DNA of 64,000 nt from Boswellia sacra (taxonomy: Eukaryota > Streptophyta > Magnoliopsida > Sapindales > Burseraceae), in the NCBI GenBank assembly GCA_013180625.2, contig SNVD02016092.1:62001-126000 (forward strand), in the 5' to 3' direction. Shown piece after piece: positions 33,351 to 52,000 of this stretch (positions within the stretch are counted from its first letter, which is position 1; the number at the start of each line of letters is the position of its first letter). The notes beneath the pieces are model-generated. The model searched no databases. It had not been told where the DNA came from and saw nothing but the letters and a program-made list of their open reading frames with translations. The translations under genes were made by a program, and so were the position numbers.

Positions 33351-34364
33351 GAGATGCAGCAGATTGGGATTTAGGAAGTTTTGTTATTATTTTTTCAGAG
33401 CAGATTGGGATTGGGATTCATAAAAATTATATATAAAGGGAGAAGAAACCTTCTTGATTTGATCTCTATATTTCTTTCCTTCTCCATTCTAAGTTATGCA
33501 TTTGGTTGGTGGCCTATTATTAATTTATAGTAGTTATGACACGAATTTCTTTTCCACGACCAAGATTGAGATTTTGCTTGTATGTTTCTTTGGAGTTAGA
33601 GATTTCTCCGTATTAGTAGGCCTTGCGAGGGTTTTAATTTTTGGTTTCTTTCAGTTAAATACTACTTGAATTAGATTTTCTCTTATGTTTATGCATTTTT
33701 GAGATCTTTATTAATCAAGAAGAATGTGTTTGAATATATTCTAATGAATTCTTCATAGCAATATATAGTATGATTTTCCGTATATATGTTGCTTTTGTGA
33801 TGTATATCATAACAAATTGGAGTACCTTAAAATCTCTTTAAATATAATTATCAGATGGATATATGATATGGAAGATTAGATATGCCTATTAAAAAAAGGG
33901 ATAACTTTGATAATATTTATCCAATTATTTAAAATGCTAAAAGGTAGAGGAAAAAAATTTTAAATATTTTTTTTACTTTGCGAAGCTAGCATATATAGTG
34001 GTTTGCATTGGTTATATTGATCAATCTAGTTTTGGGAATTATAAAATGAGTTGAGTTAAAATTTAATTTTTTTAAAAAATTACTTATGACTTACTATATG
34101 AATGTACTTAAAGAAAATATAACAAATTAAAAAAAATGCAGAGAATATTTTCAGCCTTACGGATTTCACTATATTTGACCAAATTTATGAGATCGATTAA
34201 AGTACCAAATTATATATTTAATTTTTTTTCCTTTTTACTTTCTGATTAGGACTTCTATACTCTTTACAATTTCTCTTAAACAAGTTTGTCTGTCTATGGC
34301 TGTATAAATTTAATTCATTTTGTATTGAAAGTTTAATCAATTGAAAGTGCATCTTAAGGTGAAG
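33351..34364. other. upstream region of the intact DUF538 gene
   Basis: Contains a TATA-like ATTATATATAAAGGG at about 33427-33441, roughly 0.9 kb from the start codon, and a CT-rich leader-like segment after it. A leader intron is therefore possible but unproven. No other gene. Confidence 0.4.
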
Positions 34365-35017
34365 ATGATCATAATCAACATGGCGAAACCCTACAGGATT
34401 AATTTCTTGTTCATCTCTTTGCTATTTTATGTCACAACTTCTCAAAGCGTGGGAATATTCAATAGTTCTAAGCTGACGCACTACGAGAAGAAGAACTTTT
34501 GTGGCATGATAGTATCATCTATGCGTCGTGCTACCTGTGGGATGTACAGGTGAGACTCTTTTTGATCTTTCCAGTGACTTCTCTTATATATTTTGCTTCT
34601 TAATTAATGATTTTGATCCACAGCAATCCGATCCTGAAGGTTATCATTCCACAAAATGTAGAGTTTTGTGCTCACTGGTCCGAATTTGGAACTGTAGAGA
34701 TCGAACTTGAACGTCCATGCTACGTGGAGATAGGTGGTCAACTCTTGTATTATGAGAAGGTGATCAAGGGGATTTATAGTCCTGAAAGCCTATCTCACGT
34801 CTCAGGAATTCGAGTCAAGAAGTTGTTCTCCTGGTTGCCTGTGACTCGCATTTTTGCTTCCTGGAGCCAGGCCAACGAGCTTCAAATTGAGTATCAGAAG
34901 GAAGCCCAAGATGTGGTCTCCTTTGAGGGATCTCAACTGCTGCCTGTCAAGAACCTTGAAGACATCTCTATATGTAAAAAGCCACCAATGGACTGGTTAT
35001 GGTTTTTGTTTGCTTAA
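34365..35017 (+). CDS. DUF538-family secreted protein
   Basis: Two exons, 34365-34549 and 34624-35017, join at GT...AG to a 192-residue protein. If the better-context second ATG at 34380 is used, it is 187. The N-terminus is a signal peptide (INFLFISLLFYVTTSQS). The DUF538 domain follows at about residues 70-175: an acidic EIELERPCYVEI strand, YYEKVIKGIYSPESLSHVSG, the signature GIRVKKLFSWLPVTRI, and a final ISICKKP. DUF538 proteins are plant-specific and stress-associated; no reaction is established. Two decayed relatives lie just upstream, so this is the surviving member of a local cluster. Confidence 0.8.
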
Positions 35018-36812
35018 TTATTTCAGATTTGTGTTAGGCTCATACTTAATACCACCAAGAATGAGATTGCTTCTTCTTTTAATTTCTCTCTTGATGTGTT
35101 TCCATTTGTACTCTTAAATTTTTTAATCACATGGTTATCTAGAAAATTATATAAATGTTTTATAAAGGTTCCAAATGTTCAATATCCAAATGGACCTGTG
35201 TACTAAAAGGTTTTATATATCTAACCTCCTCTAATCTCTCATCAAGAGATCTGTCTGGACTCTTGATACTAAATATATGTCAAATGTATTCTAAAAAGTA
35301 TAACCTAAAACATTCCAATGTATTGTTGGGAATACTTATAATAAATTTAAATAATAGAATCAAACAATAATACTTTGAAGAAATAACAAAGTGTAAATTA
35401 AATTTAACATAACAAATAAATTAATAAATAAATGTAATATCTAAAGAGATAGAGTAAGAAAATATGAGATTTGAGTGGTACTTATGGACTCCATGATACA
35501 ACCTCCCTTTATACTGCAGTAATGGTCAGAGTCTTTCGAAGTTTTAAACCTTTTATCTCCAATAAATATATCGTGTGTTTGGAGACACAACTCAACTTAA
35601 AATAACCCAGACATAAAATAGCCAGATCAACAAAACGTAAGACAATGAAATCATCTTATTTTGGTTCTGTAATTGCCTTATTGGTTGCATGATATTATTG
35701 TAAACTTCACATTGAGCTTAGTTTGGCTCCTGTCTCCGCACATGTTTCCTGATCATGATACGTCTTAGTTAATTCTTGCTTTGGAATTACATTCTCATTT
35801 CACTTTCAGCTTTTCTTCCCAATTCGGCAGCCATGTTCTTACTTCATTGGATGTAAGGATACTTGTTGGGCCAGGGAATTCTTGTTCTTGGACTTGTCTG
35901 CACCATCCAAATAGAGGGCTTCAAATGCAAGACTAAGCGTTGTTTTTGGTGGACTGAATCCTGGCCTCGATATGCTCAAGACTTAACGTTGAGTTTTGAG
36001 TTGTGAATTCCTTCACTGCCTAAATGGGAAAAAGAGGACGCTAACATAATCCACTAATTAGCTTTTGGCTCAATTCATTATATTCCACTTGGGAAAAATC
36101 ACTAATATTTTAATTTCCAAATAAGGTCATCACTTGAAGACAAACAGCACCGAAAATTATCAAAAGGGTTTGAAGGAGGTATCAATATTGATCAAGATTC
36201 TGTTCCGGACAACAAGATAAGATGGCTCGCTACAGATTTTGGCTTGTTGGTAGCAGACAAATTTAGCATCTTTGTAGAACTCAAAAAACCATACCCACAT
36301 ATGGTAGGTTGTCTCCATAAATAGACAATTTCAAAGTTGTAAACATCAGTGAATAATGTTGAGACACAAGCTACCATAACATTTACATAATTAAACTATT
36401 AGAAGGCAGCACTCGACCACAATTGATCCGAATAAACTCTCTCTTTTTTCATAGGCTGCATTGGTAGATTCCCTCGTGCTTTTGTCACCCATTTAATTGT
36501 CTTATCCAGATTTATTGCTGTTCTTCAATGGAGAATGTAGGAACCATGTGGTAAGAACAATACAAAAGCAAGAGAAACGAGAATTCTAGATATTTATATC
36601 AAGAAAAATATTCAATATTTTAGCATTGCTTCAGAGGTCATATTTGAATGTAAGTACAGTCCTTTGACTCAACAATCAGAAAGGGAGGGAGAAGGGGATG
36701 GATAAATCAGCGTCGTAAGATGGTTAGAAGAGAGTACAAACTGTTAAGAACCAGTTGATCATTGTTTGTGTCCGCTAAATCATTGCAGGAGAAGAAAATC
36801 TTGATCTGCCAA
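35018..36812. other. intergenic, 5' flank of phytoene synthase
   Basis: No gene is visible. The last few hundred bases are the presumed promoter and leader of PSY. No unambiguous core element was chosen. Confidence 0.5.
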
Positions 36813-38890
36813 ATGAGTTCAACATTTTCAATTGCAGTTAAGCCTTGCATAGGAGTGAGCAATGGCAAAACCTGCTATAGAAAACCTCTAGTCATCACAG
36901 CAACAAGAGGCGGAGTGACCATAGCCCCCAGACAGAGAACCACACCAATTTTCCCTGTATTATCAAAACAAGGCATTCCTCACACTGATCTACATGTCCG
37001 CGAAATCGTAGAAAGACAGACTCGGCTTAGCAACTTACTCAATGAAGATGCTTGCAGAAGAAAGCCCGAGTTTCATCCTATGTTCCTTGAAGAGGCTTAT
37101 GAAAGATGCAGACATGTTTGTGCAGAATATGCAAAGAGCTTTTATCTAGGTCCTATTTCACGTCTTTAATTTATTTTCATCAATTTGAGAAGCTCCCTAA
37201 AAAAATATGACTAGTAAACGCATATTGCACTACTTATTGCTGTAGCTGGGATTTTCAATATTTGGATTAACGCTTCAGATGCTTTCTTGATGCAGGAACT
37301 TTGTTAATGACAAAGGAAAGACAGAAAGCCATATGGGCAATTTATGGTAAGGAATAATTGCCAATTCTGTAGATTACAAACATATGAATAAGAACCTTGT
37401 TTGAGCCTATGCAGCAGGCAAAAGCTGATTGCATATTCTCAAATTTAGTTAAAAATTTTCAGATCTAAATTTTTCTTTAGCAACTAAATGGATGCTTTTG
37501 CACAGTTTGGTGCAGGAGGACTGACGAGCTTGTTGATGGCCCTAATGCTGGCTGTATGAGCTCTACTGTTCTAGATAGATGGGAAGAGAGGCTGCAAGAC
37601 ATCTTTGATGGGCGCCCTTATGACATGCTTGATGCTGCACTTACTGATACCGTTTTCAAGTTCCCTTTAGACACCAAGGTGCTTGATTACAAATTTTGCT
37701 GCCAAATTAACCTTTTTTTCTTTTCTTCCTGAATTTGTTCAATATTGGATTTTTTCGTTTCTATTACAGCCTTTCAGGGACATGATTGAAGGCATGAGAA
37801 TGGACACCAGGAAATATAGATATGAAAACTTTCAAGAGCTCTATCTCTACTGCTACTATGTGGCTGGCACAGTTGGCCTAATGAGTGTTCCAATCATGGG
37901 AATTGCACCAGAATCTGCAGTTTCTGCTCAAAGTGTATATAACGCTGCGCTCTACTTGGGAGTTGGGAATCAATTGACAAACATTCTTAGAGATGTGGGA
38001 GAAGAGTAAGCTAGTTCAATATCGAAAATAGAAATTAAAATAGTATAATATGCTCAAAGTTCATTCACCCATTGATACAATTTCCACAACTTATTAATTA
38101 TGTGATTAACTATCAGTGCTTCAAGAGGGAGAGTTTATCTTCCTCAAGATGAACTTGCACAATTTGGATTATGCGACAGGGATGTTTTCTCCAGAAAGGT
38201 TACTGGTAGATGGAGAGAGTTCATGAAAGAGCAGATTACAAGGGCAAGATTCTTCTTCAACCTGGCTGAGGAAGGAGCTTCACAGCTTGACAAAGCTAGC
38301 CGTTGGCCGGTAATTTTTTTTTTTTTTTTTTACTTGCATTGATCTAATGAAAATTGAAAGGAACCCTATACAACACAATGAGTAAAATCTTGATATAGAT
38401 GGTGGAAAAGGATAATATTTAATGTTGGATTAGTAACATGAAACGTCAAATTGTAATTTAGCACATCATATGATAATATGTTCAATGTATTATCAATTAA
38501 CGTTTTCTATATTATTAAAATCAAGATTTTGCATGTAACACGATTGGTAAACCCTGAATGAAATCATAACCAATAGTAAATATTGAAATAACTTGTATTT
38601 CAAACGTAAGAAAATTGAAATCCCATATGATTGAAAGTGAAAGAAAAAAACAATATCATCACTTTCATTTCCAAGTCAAGGGCTTTGTCGAGGATGAAAA
38701 GCTGACTGATGGTGATATGCAGGTCTGGTCATCCTTGCTACTGTACAGAGAAATCTTGGATGCTATTGAAGAAAACGACTATGATAACTTGACAAGAAGA
38801 GCCTATGTGGGAAGCACTAGGAAGCTTCTTATGCTGCCACTAGCATACTCCAAAGCTCAATCAAAAACACCTAGATTGCTCTTTCCCTAG
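36813..38890 (+). CDS. PSY: phytoene synthase
   Basis: Six exons (36813-37149, 37296-37346, 37506-37678, 37770-38005, 38117-38309, 38723-38890) join in phase to 385 residues. Exons 2-5 measure 51, 173, 236 and 193 nt, the pattern usual for plant PSY. The enzyme condenses two geranylgeranyl diphosphates to phytoene, the first committed step of carotenoid synthesis, in plastids. Both Asp-rich motifs are intact: DELVD at 136-140 and DVGED at 262-266, plus [12 protein letters not shown]. Residues 1-60 are basic and Ser/Thr-rich, consistent with a plastid transit peptide. The start is the first ATG (MSSTFSI). It differs from leaf/fruit PSY1/2 types at many normally conserved positions ([18 protein letters not shown]), which suggests a divergent PSY3-like paralogue. 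The 3' neighbour is convergent. Confidence 0.95.
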
Positions 38891-40514
38891 GCAGAATTTT
38901 CAGCATTCAAGACAAGGAAACTCCGAAAGAGCAACCATAGATGATCACATTTGGCAAAGAAGATAATTCATGAACTGATTTCCAAGGCTTATTGTGAATG
39001 TAATATAAACAGATTTAATCAATTTTTCATTCCTCAAAGTTTCTCTTACTATAAAATACATGTATATATATACAGATTTTATAAGTTGAAACCTGCTTAA
39101 GTATATTAAAGCAAAAGATTACTTTGTGAGAATTTGGTCGTTTGGTAATTGTTTACATGACCCATTGTTATATCATTTGTCTATTATATTTTGAAGTTTT
39201 ACGAAAACGGAGTTACATCATCTGCTTGGACTGTTATCCCCCTAAATCATAATAAGCATCTAATATACAATTACAATCTCTGGAACAGAAATTTTACAAA
39301 TACTCGGAAGTTTTAAATCGGATTGAATTTTAACCAAATAATAATAGGAAGATTCTAACAATCGGATTGATTTTTAACAAAATAATAAAAGAGAATATTC
39401 ATCACTCTTTTATTTAACCCAAAAAAAAAGGGCCGGTTTCGACCATTTAGAATGCTGTGAACATTGAACAACATGAACATCAGAACATTCAAGACTAGAT
39501 AATTTCCGCGGAAATAAAATAAGAAAGTTTTCAACGTACAAGCATTAGCAGATGAATAGAACAAGTTATTGACCGCGTAATCGAATAGTTTATATTCTTC
39601 GAGTCAATAATATGTTTGTAAATTAAGTTGCAAGTCAATTATAAACCCCTCTAAGGAACTTAAATTATATGACTCAATTGACAACAAGAGCCAAAGGATA
39701 GTAGCAATTCACGTGAAATTTATAAAATTATATCGATTCCCCTTCCAAATTGAACTCTTATGACACCTCACTTCAAGATTATTGATCCATTATTTAATCG
39801 AGCAACACACGGAGATAATACACATTCAGGGTTGTAATCCACACAACCACCATATCGTATCAACAAAGGATTCTCCCGAGCCAAAATTCATGTGACTGCC
39901 TCAGATAAAGACAGATTCACTGTCACCTGATCAAATTTGGTAAACCAAGAAAAAGAAAAATCAAGGTGCCGTGCTGATCGCAACATGCACCTACCCTACC
40001 ACAAGCATTCCAACAGTCCAAAAGGAATGGAACAAAAAATAATAATATGAAAAACAGGGGAATGAGCTACCAGAGAGCGTTTGTTTCAGACTAGGGGAAA
40101 AAAATTATAAAAACACCCATTATAAGAAGAAACAAAAAAAGGTTAACTCACCATCCCTCTACAGATTCCCAACCCCCAAATATCCATCCTTCTACAGAAG
40201 AAAGGACTAAAAAAGATAAGAGGAACAAAATCAAAATAAAATTTTAAAAAATAAATGCCATATTGGTTTTGCTGGAAATGGTACATATGTTGCTGCTACA
40301 GCATCGCCAGCTCCACTGCTTCCCCTCTTTGATGACACTCGAGCATAATTCAAGGGAGCAGAAACTGAATCAGGGAAGCCTCTCTTGCCCATTTTACATG
40401 ATTTTCCACCCAACCACCACCTCAGTGAAATTATAAATTATAAATTTGAACAACACTAAACCAGCCGTTAGGCACCGGCTGCAGCAAATTTATCGATTTA
40501 AATACCAGCTTGCA
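38891..40514. other. region between convergent PSY and PP2A genes
   Basis: Contains the 3' ends of both flanking transcripts. A 60-codon minus-strand frame at 40231-40413 is the only open stretch and has no known relative. Nothing else is seen. Confidence 0.5.
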
Positions 40515-46131
<5,617 letters not shown>

Positions 46132-46335
46132 TTTGCTATTCTCTTATCTTCTACCTCTTCAAATCCCCCTCCTCGTCGTCGATAACAGATTCAGATCCCT
46201 TCAATTCCTCCACACTCTAACCCTAGCTTTCCAATCAACAAATCACAAACCCTAAAAAAATGGTCCTTTTCCCTTCCTTCGAAGCCCTAAAATAATTTTC
46301 AATTTCGTTTCAAAAACGATCCTCGTAAATAAAAC

Positions 46336-46416
46336 CAAAACGAAACGAAACGAAACGAAATGAAAATGAAATTCTCGAGAGAAACGAAATGAAATGAAAT
46401 GAAATGAAAAGGCGAA
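46336..46416. repeat. GAAAC/GAAAT pentanucleotide repeat in the PP2A leader or promoter
   Basis: Two blocks of pentamers (CGAAA x4 and GAAAT x4-5) are separated by ATTCTCGAGAGAAA. They lie about 200-285 bp upstream of the PP2A start codon. Confidence 0.8.
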
Positions 46417-47404
46417 ACAAAAGTGGATGGTGGTGGAGAAACCAATAATAATAATCTTTTATTTTTTTATTTTTTTGTTAAACAGTTTCGTGCCAGGGAT
46501 TTGTTATATGGGACGCGGCTGGAAGAGCGTCGAGAGCACGGACAAATGAATGGGAGATTACAAAGGAGGTGGAAAGGATTGGTTGGCTAGGATGTGAGGG
46601 AAAAGAAGACGCGCGTGGCGTTATGGGGATTTGAGATTGTGGATGTGATTGGCTGATGTTAAAGAAAGATCTTAAGCAGTGAAAGATTAGTTTAGTCTAG
46701 CGATGCGTGAGAGTGAGAGTGAGGGAGGGAAGTGAGTGAAACTTGAAAGAGGCTTTAATTTGAGTAGATGCTAGAAACTTGACAAAATCTATGGACTAGA
46801 TTCATTACATGCAAGCCAGGGAAATTTTTGTGCGGTTTGTGATATAAGAAATTGTTTTTAAGATTTTAATCCAATAATAATATTATCGAATGGATTGATC
46901 TCAGTTTTAAGGCGACATTTTTTTTTAGTTTGAATTTAACTTTATTTTATACTTCAGAATTTTTTATAATTTTTTTACTTAAGACTTACCAACGGATTAT
47001 TTTTTATCTAAAATCTTGAATAGATTGTTTTTAATCTTAAATCTGAATAACTTTGAATTTAACTTAAATCTTAATAGATCTAAATATAAAAATCTGAATG
47101 ATATATTTATTTTTCTTTTATTAATATCTACTTCTAAGTCTTAAGTTATTTATTTTTTTAAACTAAAAATATCTTAAAACTGTTGAATAACACATATATC
47201 TTTATTAAGTATGATATGTACATACATATGTTATATATTTACAAGTTATAAATATATGCATATAAAAATTTAATAAAGTTAAAATTGAATTATGTAAGTG
47301 ATTAGTAAAAAGTAATATATTTTTAATTTATTTTCTTATAAATGATATGAAAATTTTGAAAATAATATATACATATATATATATATATATGTATGTCTAT
47401 AAAG

Positions 47405-47525
47405 TGTGGCTATGATATAACTGATGTACCATACATTAATTTTTAAAAATTACATAAAATTATTTAAAATATTTACATAATTTTTTTAAAATTGATGTAC
47501 TGTACATCAATTGTACCTTAGGATG
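47405..47525. mobile_element. short AT-rich MITE
   Basis: A hairpin of about 120 bp. The left arm GATGTACCATACATTAATTT pairs with the right arm, which read inverted is GATGTACAGTACATCAATTT, and the centre is TTTAAAATATTTACATAA-like. The ends (GGCTATGATATAACTGATG) resemble the larger MITE at 1833-2145, so both appear to belong to one family. Confidence 0.5.
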
Positions 47526-47639
47526 ACCTAAAAATAATCATGTAATTTTATAATATAAATGAGATATTTTAATAATATATTAATGATTACGAAATTAAAA
47601 CAATATGAATAGCATATGTAATCGATCAAATGAATGAGA

Positions 47640-48672
47640 ACCAGTTTGAAGTTGCTGTTGCCTTGAAAAAAATCACTTTTTTTTATAACAACAGCAACCT
47701 ATAGGGGTTTGGGATTGTTTTCTCAATTGTTTAAAAAAAAATTGCTACAAAAAAAAATCAATTTTAAAGAAGGAGTCTAAAAGCAGGTGGTCACTAGCTT
47801 TTGAAAATCATATTATACTTCTAGAAATTAAAATGTCAAATTGCCCTCAACAAAAAACAAAAATATAAAATTACCCTTATTTATTAAAGTTTTTTAATAA
47901 ATTTATATTTATAATTAAAATAAATAATTATTTACTTTTTATTTTTATAAAATATTTTTTAAAAATTAAAAATCGCTTGTATACTTCATTGAACGGGTTA
48001 CCAAAAGCCACTGGAACTGTTGCCAAGAAAATCATCGGAGTGCGTTCAGGACACCCCTACCATCATCTTGTTAGCCGAAGCACTATCTATGCAATGACAG
48101 ATGAATCAACGGCAAACAATTTGCTGTTTCACAGCAAAATACAACCAAACTTATGACAGCCGAAAGTTTCACCATCTTGTATGGCGAAAGCCGATCTCCA
48201 ACGTTTGAAATATTTCTACATTCAGATTGATAAGATAAAGCTGATCAGGACTACACCAGCGATGTCACTGGATGCGCCTGGTGATGGTAGCCGGCAACAG
48301 ATTCAGACAATGGCCTGGTGACCCTCCAATGTTAATTTTTCTTTTTTCAATTTTTTTTCAAATTTCGTAAATAAATTTAATTACTTAAATTTAAGTGAAT
48401 ATAATTTAAATTTAAAAACATATTAAATAAGCGTTATTAATTAATACAAAAATAAAATCATATTTATTTAATATGTATTAATTTATTATATTTTTTTACG
48501 TTTTAAATTATGCTATAATAAATGTGTTTTTATGGTATTAAATGTTAATTTTTAAATTAATTATATAAATTAAAAATTTAATTTAAAATTTGATGTTTAG
48601 TTATAAAATCATACATTTTACATAAATTTAAAAGTTATTTATATTTTTAAAATATTATAAAGTATTTATATT

Positions 48673-48739
<67 letters not shown>

Positions 48740-49018
48740 TTACTCTAAATAGTTAAAAATAGCTATTATAAATTATTAATAATTAAATGTTTCAAATAAA
48801 TAATACACATGTCTATTTTCTATTTTGATCATTTATACATAATAAAAGTTATAGCAACAGGAATCCCAAGTATCTCTAACTCGCTTTTGAAAAGCATAAT
48901 AATTTTAAAAAATCGATTTACCAAACACCTTTCAGTTTTTTTTTTAAGTTGATTTTTTCTATAGCAAAGCAGAAGCTGTTTATTTTCACAACAACAACAA
49001 CCTCAAACTGGCCCTGAA
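47640..49018. mobile_element. hAT-like non-autonomous element
   Basis: The left end GAGAACCAGTTTGAAGTTGC and inverted right end CAGGGCCAGTTTGAGGTTGT are clearly related. Subterminal parts (GCTACAAAAAAAAATCAA; GCTATAGAAAAAATCAAC) also match in inverted orientation. The flanking octamers do not match, so the target duplication is eroded or the edges are off. Inside lie a less AT-rich core (about 48000-48330) with no recognised gene and a long TA run. Confidence 0.55.
48675..48735. repeat. TA dinucleotide microsatellite
   Basis: About 30 uninterrupted TA units; probably length-polymorphic. Confidence 0.95.
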
Positions 49019-52000
49019 TTACAACAAAAAAAATTATACAAAATAGGCAAGATACAAATAATAACGATAATTTATAAAATAAATAAAATATATACATTCA
49101 TATACTTTTACATTCAGATAAAAGCTACAGATTTTAGCTTTTCTATTCAGACGATTTTATCTTATTCTCGTGTTTAAGTTAGAAAATCAATCAACTTAAA
49201 ATATCTGAATAGCTGATAATAAGTCATATTCAGTATTCAGACTAAAAAAAAAATCAATCCAACAATCTAAGACATTTTTATCTGAATAGAAATAGAAAAA
49301 ACTAAAAATTCTAACTTTTATCTTAATATAAATATCTGAATCATTTATTACTCCTCTAATTCTCTTAAATATGCTTATAAAATTTATTTATAATCACTTT
49401 GTATATAACCTAATATTTTAATTTGGAAACATTATTTTTTATTTCTAATTTCATATTATGGTTTTCTATATATTTTAAAATTATTTTATGGTCATTTAGC
49501 TTATTTATATGCCAAACTCTTTTAGAAAAAAAACTTTTTTACTCAATTATACACATTTAAATAAATTAAATTCATAATAAATTTTGGTGATACAAATATT
49601 TTTACTATATAAAATAAAATCACAAGTGAAAATGGTGTATATAAATAAGAACATATGTATAAAATAATTAGTTTTCAAACATATTAATTTTATATATTAA
49701 AATAAAAAAACATATCATTCATATTTTTATATTAAGAACTATCTAGATTTTAGTATATTAAAATTTCAAAAAGAAAAAGAAAAACGCCCCATTAGTCTCA
49801 TTTATAAATATCAATTTGGAAATGTTAATCAAACCAAATTTCAATTGTTTTACTTCATTTTGTTTTATCACCTATGATGTACGTAAATTAGACGGGGAAA
49901 ACAAATAAAATCAACCAAGTTAAAGATTATTTTGAGTTTCGTCGAACCTTAATTTGTTTTTATTATCTAATCAAAATTTTAATTTTTTATTTATTGCCCA
50001 GTTAAATTCGATATCAAAGCCTCTCACTCAACAAGCGTAAAACATCAAGTATATATATCAAGCTGTATGGTTAACCAGCTTAATAGCTCAACACTTGTCA
50101 GAATATCCAAAACTGCTACAAAATTTTGGAATTTTTTGCACTTTTTCGAACCAAATTTTAATTGCTAATGTTCATCATGTAATATCGTCCAACGAACCAA
50201 TATATCTAGTATGACTAATGATAAAAGAATATATAAACCATCACGAAAAGTGAGCAAGCCTCTCTTCAAAATTTATAATACAGTGAATTTAAAATGAAAG
50301 AGATCAAGAAAAATATGAAAAAAAATATTTTTGCAATGCTTCACATATGTTTCCAAAATGATAATTTAAATCATCATAAAGTAAGATGATTTCTCTCTTG
50401 TATGTACATAAAAAAAAAAAACGACGGATAATTGTCATTACAACATCATCATTTTTATTTTATAATTTTATGTGTAACACCTTAAATTGTATTAAAGAGT
50501 TTACAAATACTCATTTTTATTTGCAAAGTATTATTGAAAATATTTGCATGGTTTACCATGGGCAATGTAACTAGAAATTCCACACATATTAATAGCAATG
50601 GGCCTCAAAACAACATTAAAATTGATGACTAAGTTTGAAAAATTGTCACAAAAACGCATTGAAGCCTAGGTGTCCTTTGGTCTCTTGTGAGAACATAAAG
50701 ACTTTAAGGCCCGGGTGGAGAATCAAGGCCCGTTTGCACATTGACAATTGGCCCAATGTTCAAAAGATTCTTATATAATAATTAAAAATGGACACGAGTC
50801 GACAATGACATATTTTGTAACGGACAATATCAAAAAGTTTTTTCGAATTTTAGTTTAATTTTAATCGAATAACAACTATTATTTTTCATCAATCACATCC
50901 AATATTGATAGTTTTTTATCAATCACATTCTAAAAAATGATGATTTAAAGATAACTTCAAACATTTTATTAATGAAAATGCTTAATCATTTTCTACTTGA
51001 AATTAAGTTAAAATTTGAGAGATTCTTATTGTAAGTGTCACATTTTATGATAGTGTTGGATTTTTTTTAATGTTAGAAATTTAACCCGACACTAAAAGAA
51101 ACGTGAAAAAAAAAATTTGTTGTCTTACAAAATTGGAAAAAAAATATATCCTAAATTTTAGTAATAAAAAAACGAATAAAGAATGCTTTGAGGTCGATTA
51201 GTACTAATCCACTTTGATCCTCTTGTTCTTAAATTAAAAATTTGATTTAGTTTCATTCATTATCGATTTTTGACTAACAAAAGAGCTTTTCATTATCTTG
51301 AAATCTAATGGTCACCCTGTGATCTAAAAAGCTTATTATTTTTTTATGTCTACATCTTAAAAAATAAAGAAAAGATAACATGAAAGCTAAAATAGTTGAC
51401 ATGAATCATTGGAGCAAATTAAATTGGCTAAAAATTGAGAGATCCCTATTAAGTAATAGATACAATTTGTCGTTTGATTAGACCTCATCTTCATAATTAG
51501 ACAATCATTGTTGCTTCTCTTTTGCATTTATAACCTTTTGTATAATTGTAATATATACTTTTTATTTTAAGTTCATAATATTTCCCACCGAAAAATTTTT
51601 ATTATTCACGATTAAGCAAACCCTTGTTGGTTTTGTCTTTTAAGTTAAGGTGGTAAGGTAGCTTTCAGCACGACAACTTTGTGGATATCTTTGTGGAATC
51701 CCACTAACATCAAGATTATGAGTGATTTGATTTAGGAAAAAAGTAGATAAAAAAAAAAGAAAACACATTAAAATTCAAAAATTTATTATTTTGTTGTTCA
51801 CCAACCATTGGTGAAATTAGAGGTTATTATGTACAAAGTTAAAGTAGAGATATAGATTTGAGCCTTAACTATTTTCTTCTAGCGTTAAGTTAACAACTCT
51901 AAATAGTCATTAATCTTTCAAAATTAGTAAGAGAATACACAATATTATAAGATATACAATTTCAAAAATATATAACCATTGTGCTTCTATAGTATTATTT

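Noticed and set aside
40231..40413. 60-codon minus-strand ORF downstream of PP2A
   Set aside because: Lies in the presumed PP2A 3' UTR; its composition is not obviously random, but no homology or splice signals support it as an exon.
47632..49026. 8-bp target duplication for the hAT-like element
   Set aside because: The flanks AAATGAAT and AATTACAA match at only some positions, so no duplication is claimed.
46918..49350. Outer repeat pair around the hAT-like element
   Set aside because: Short shared phrases (ATCTGAAT, TATAAA) in direct orientation within very AT-rich sequence; not enough to define an element.
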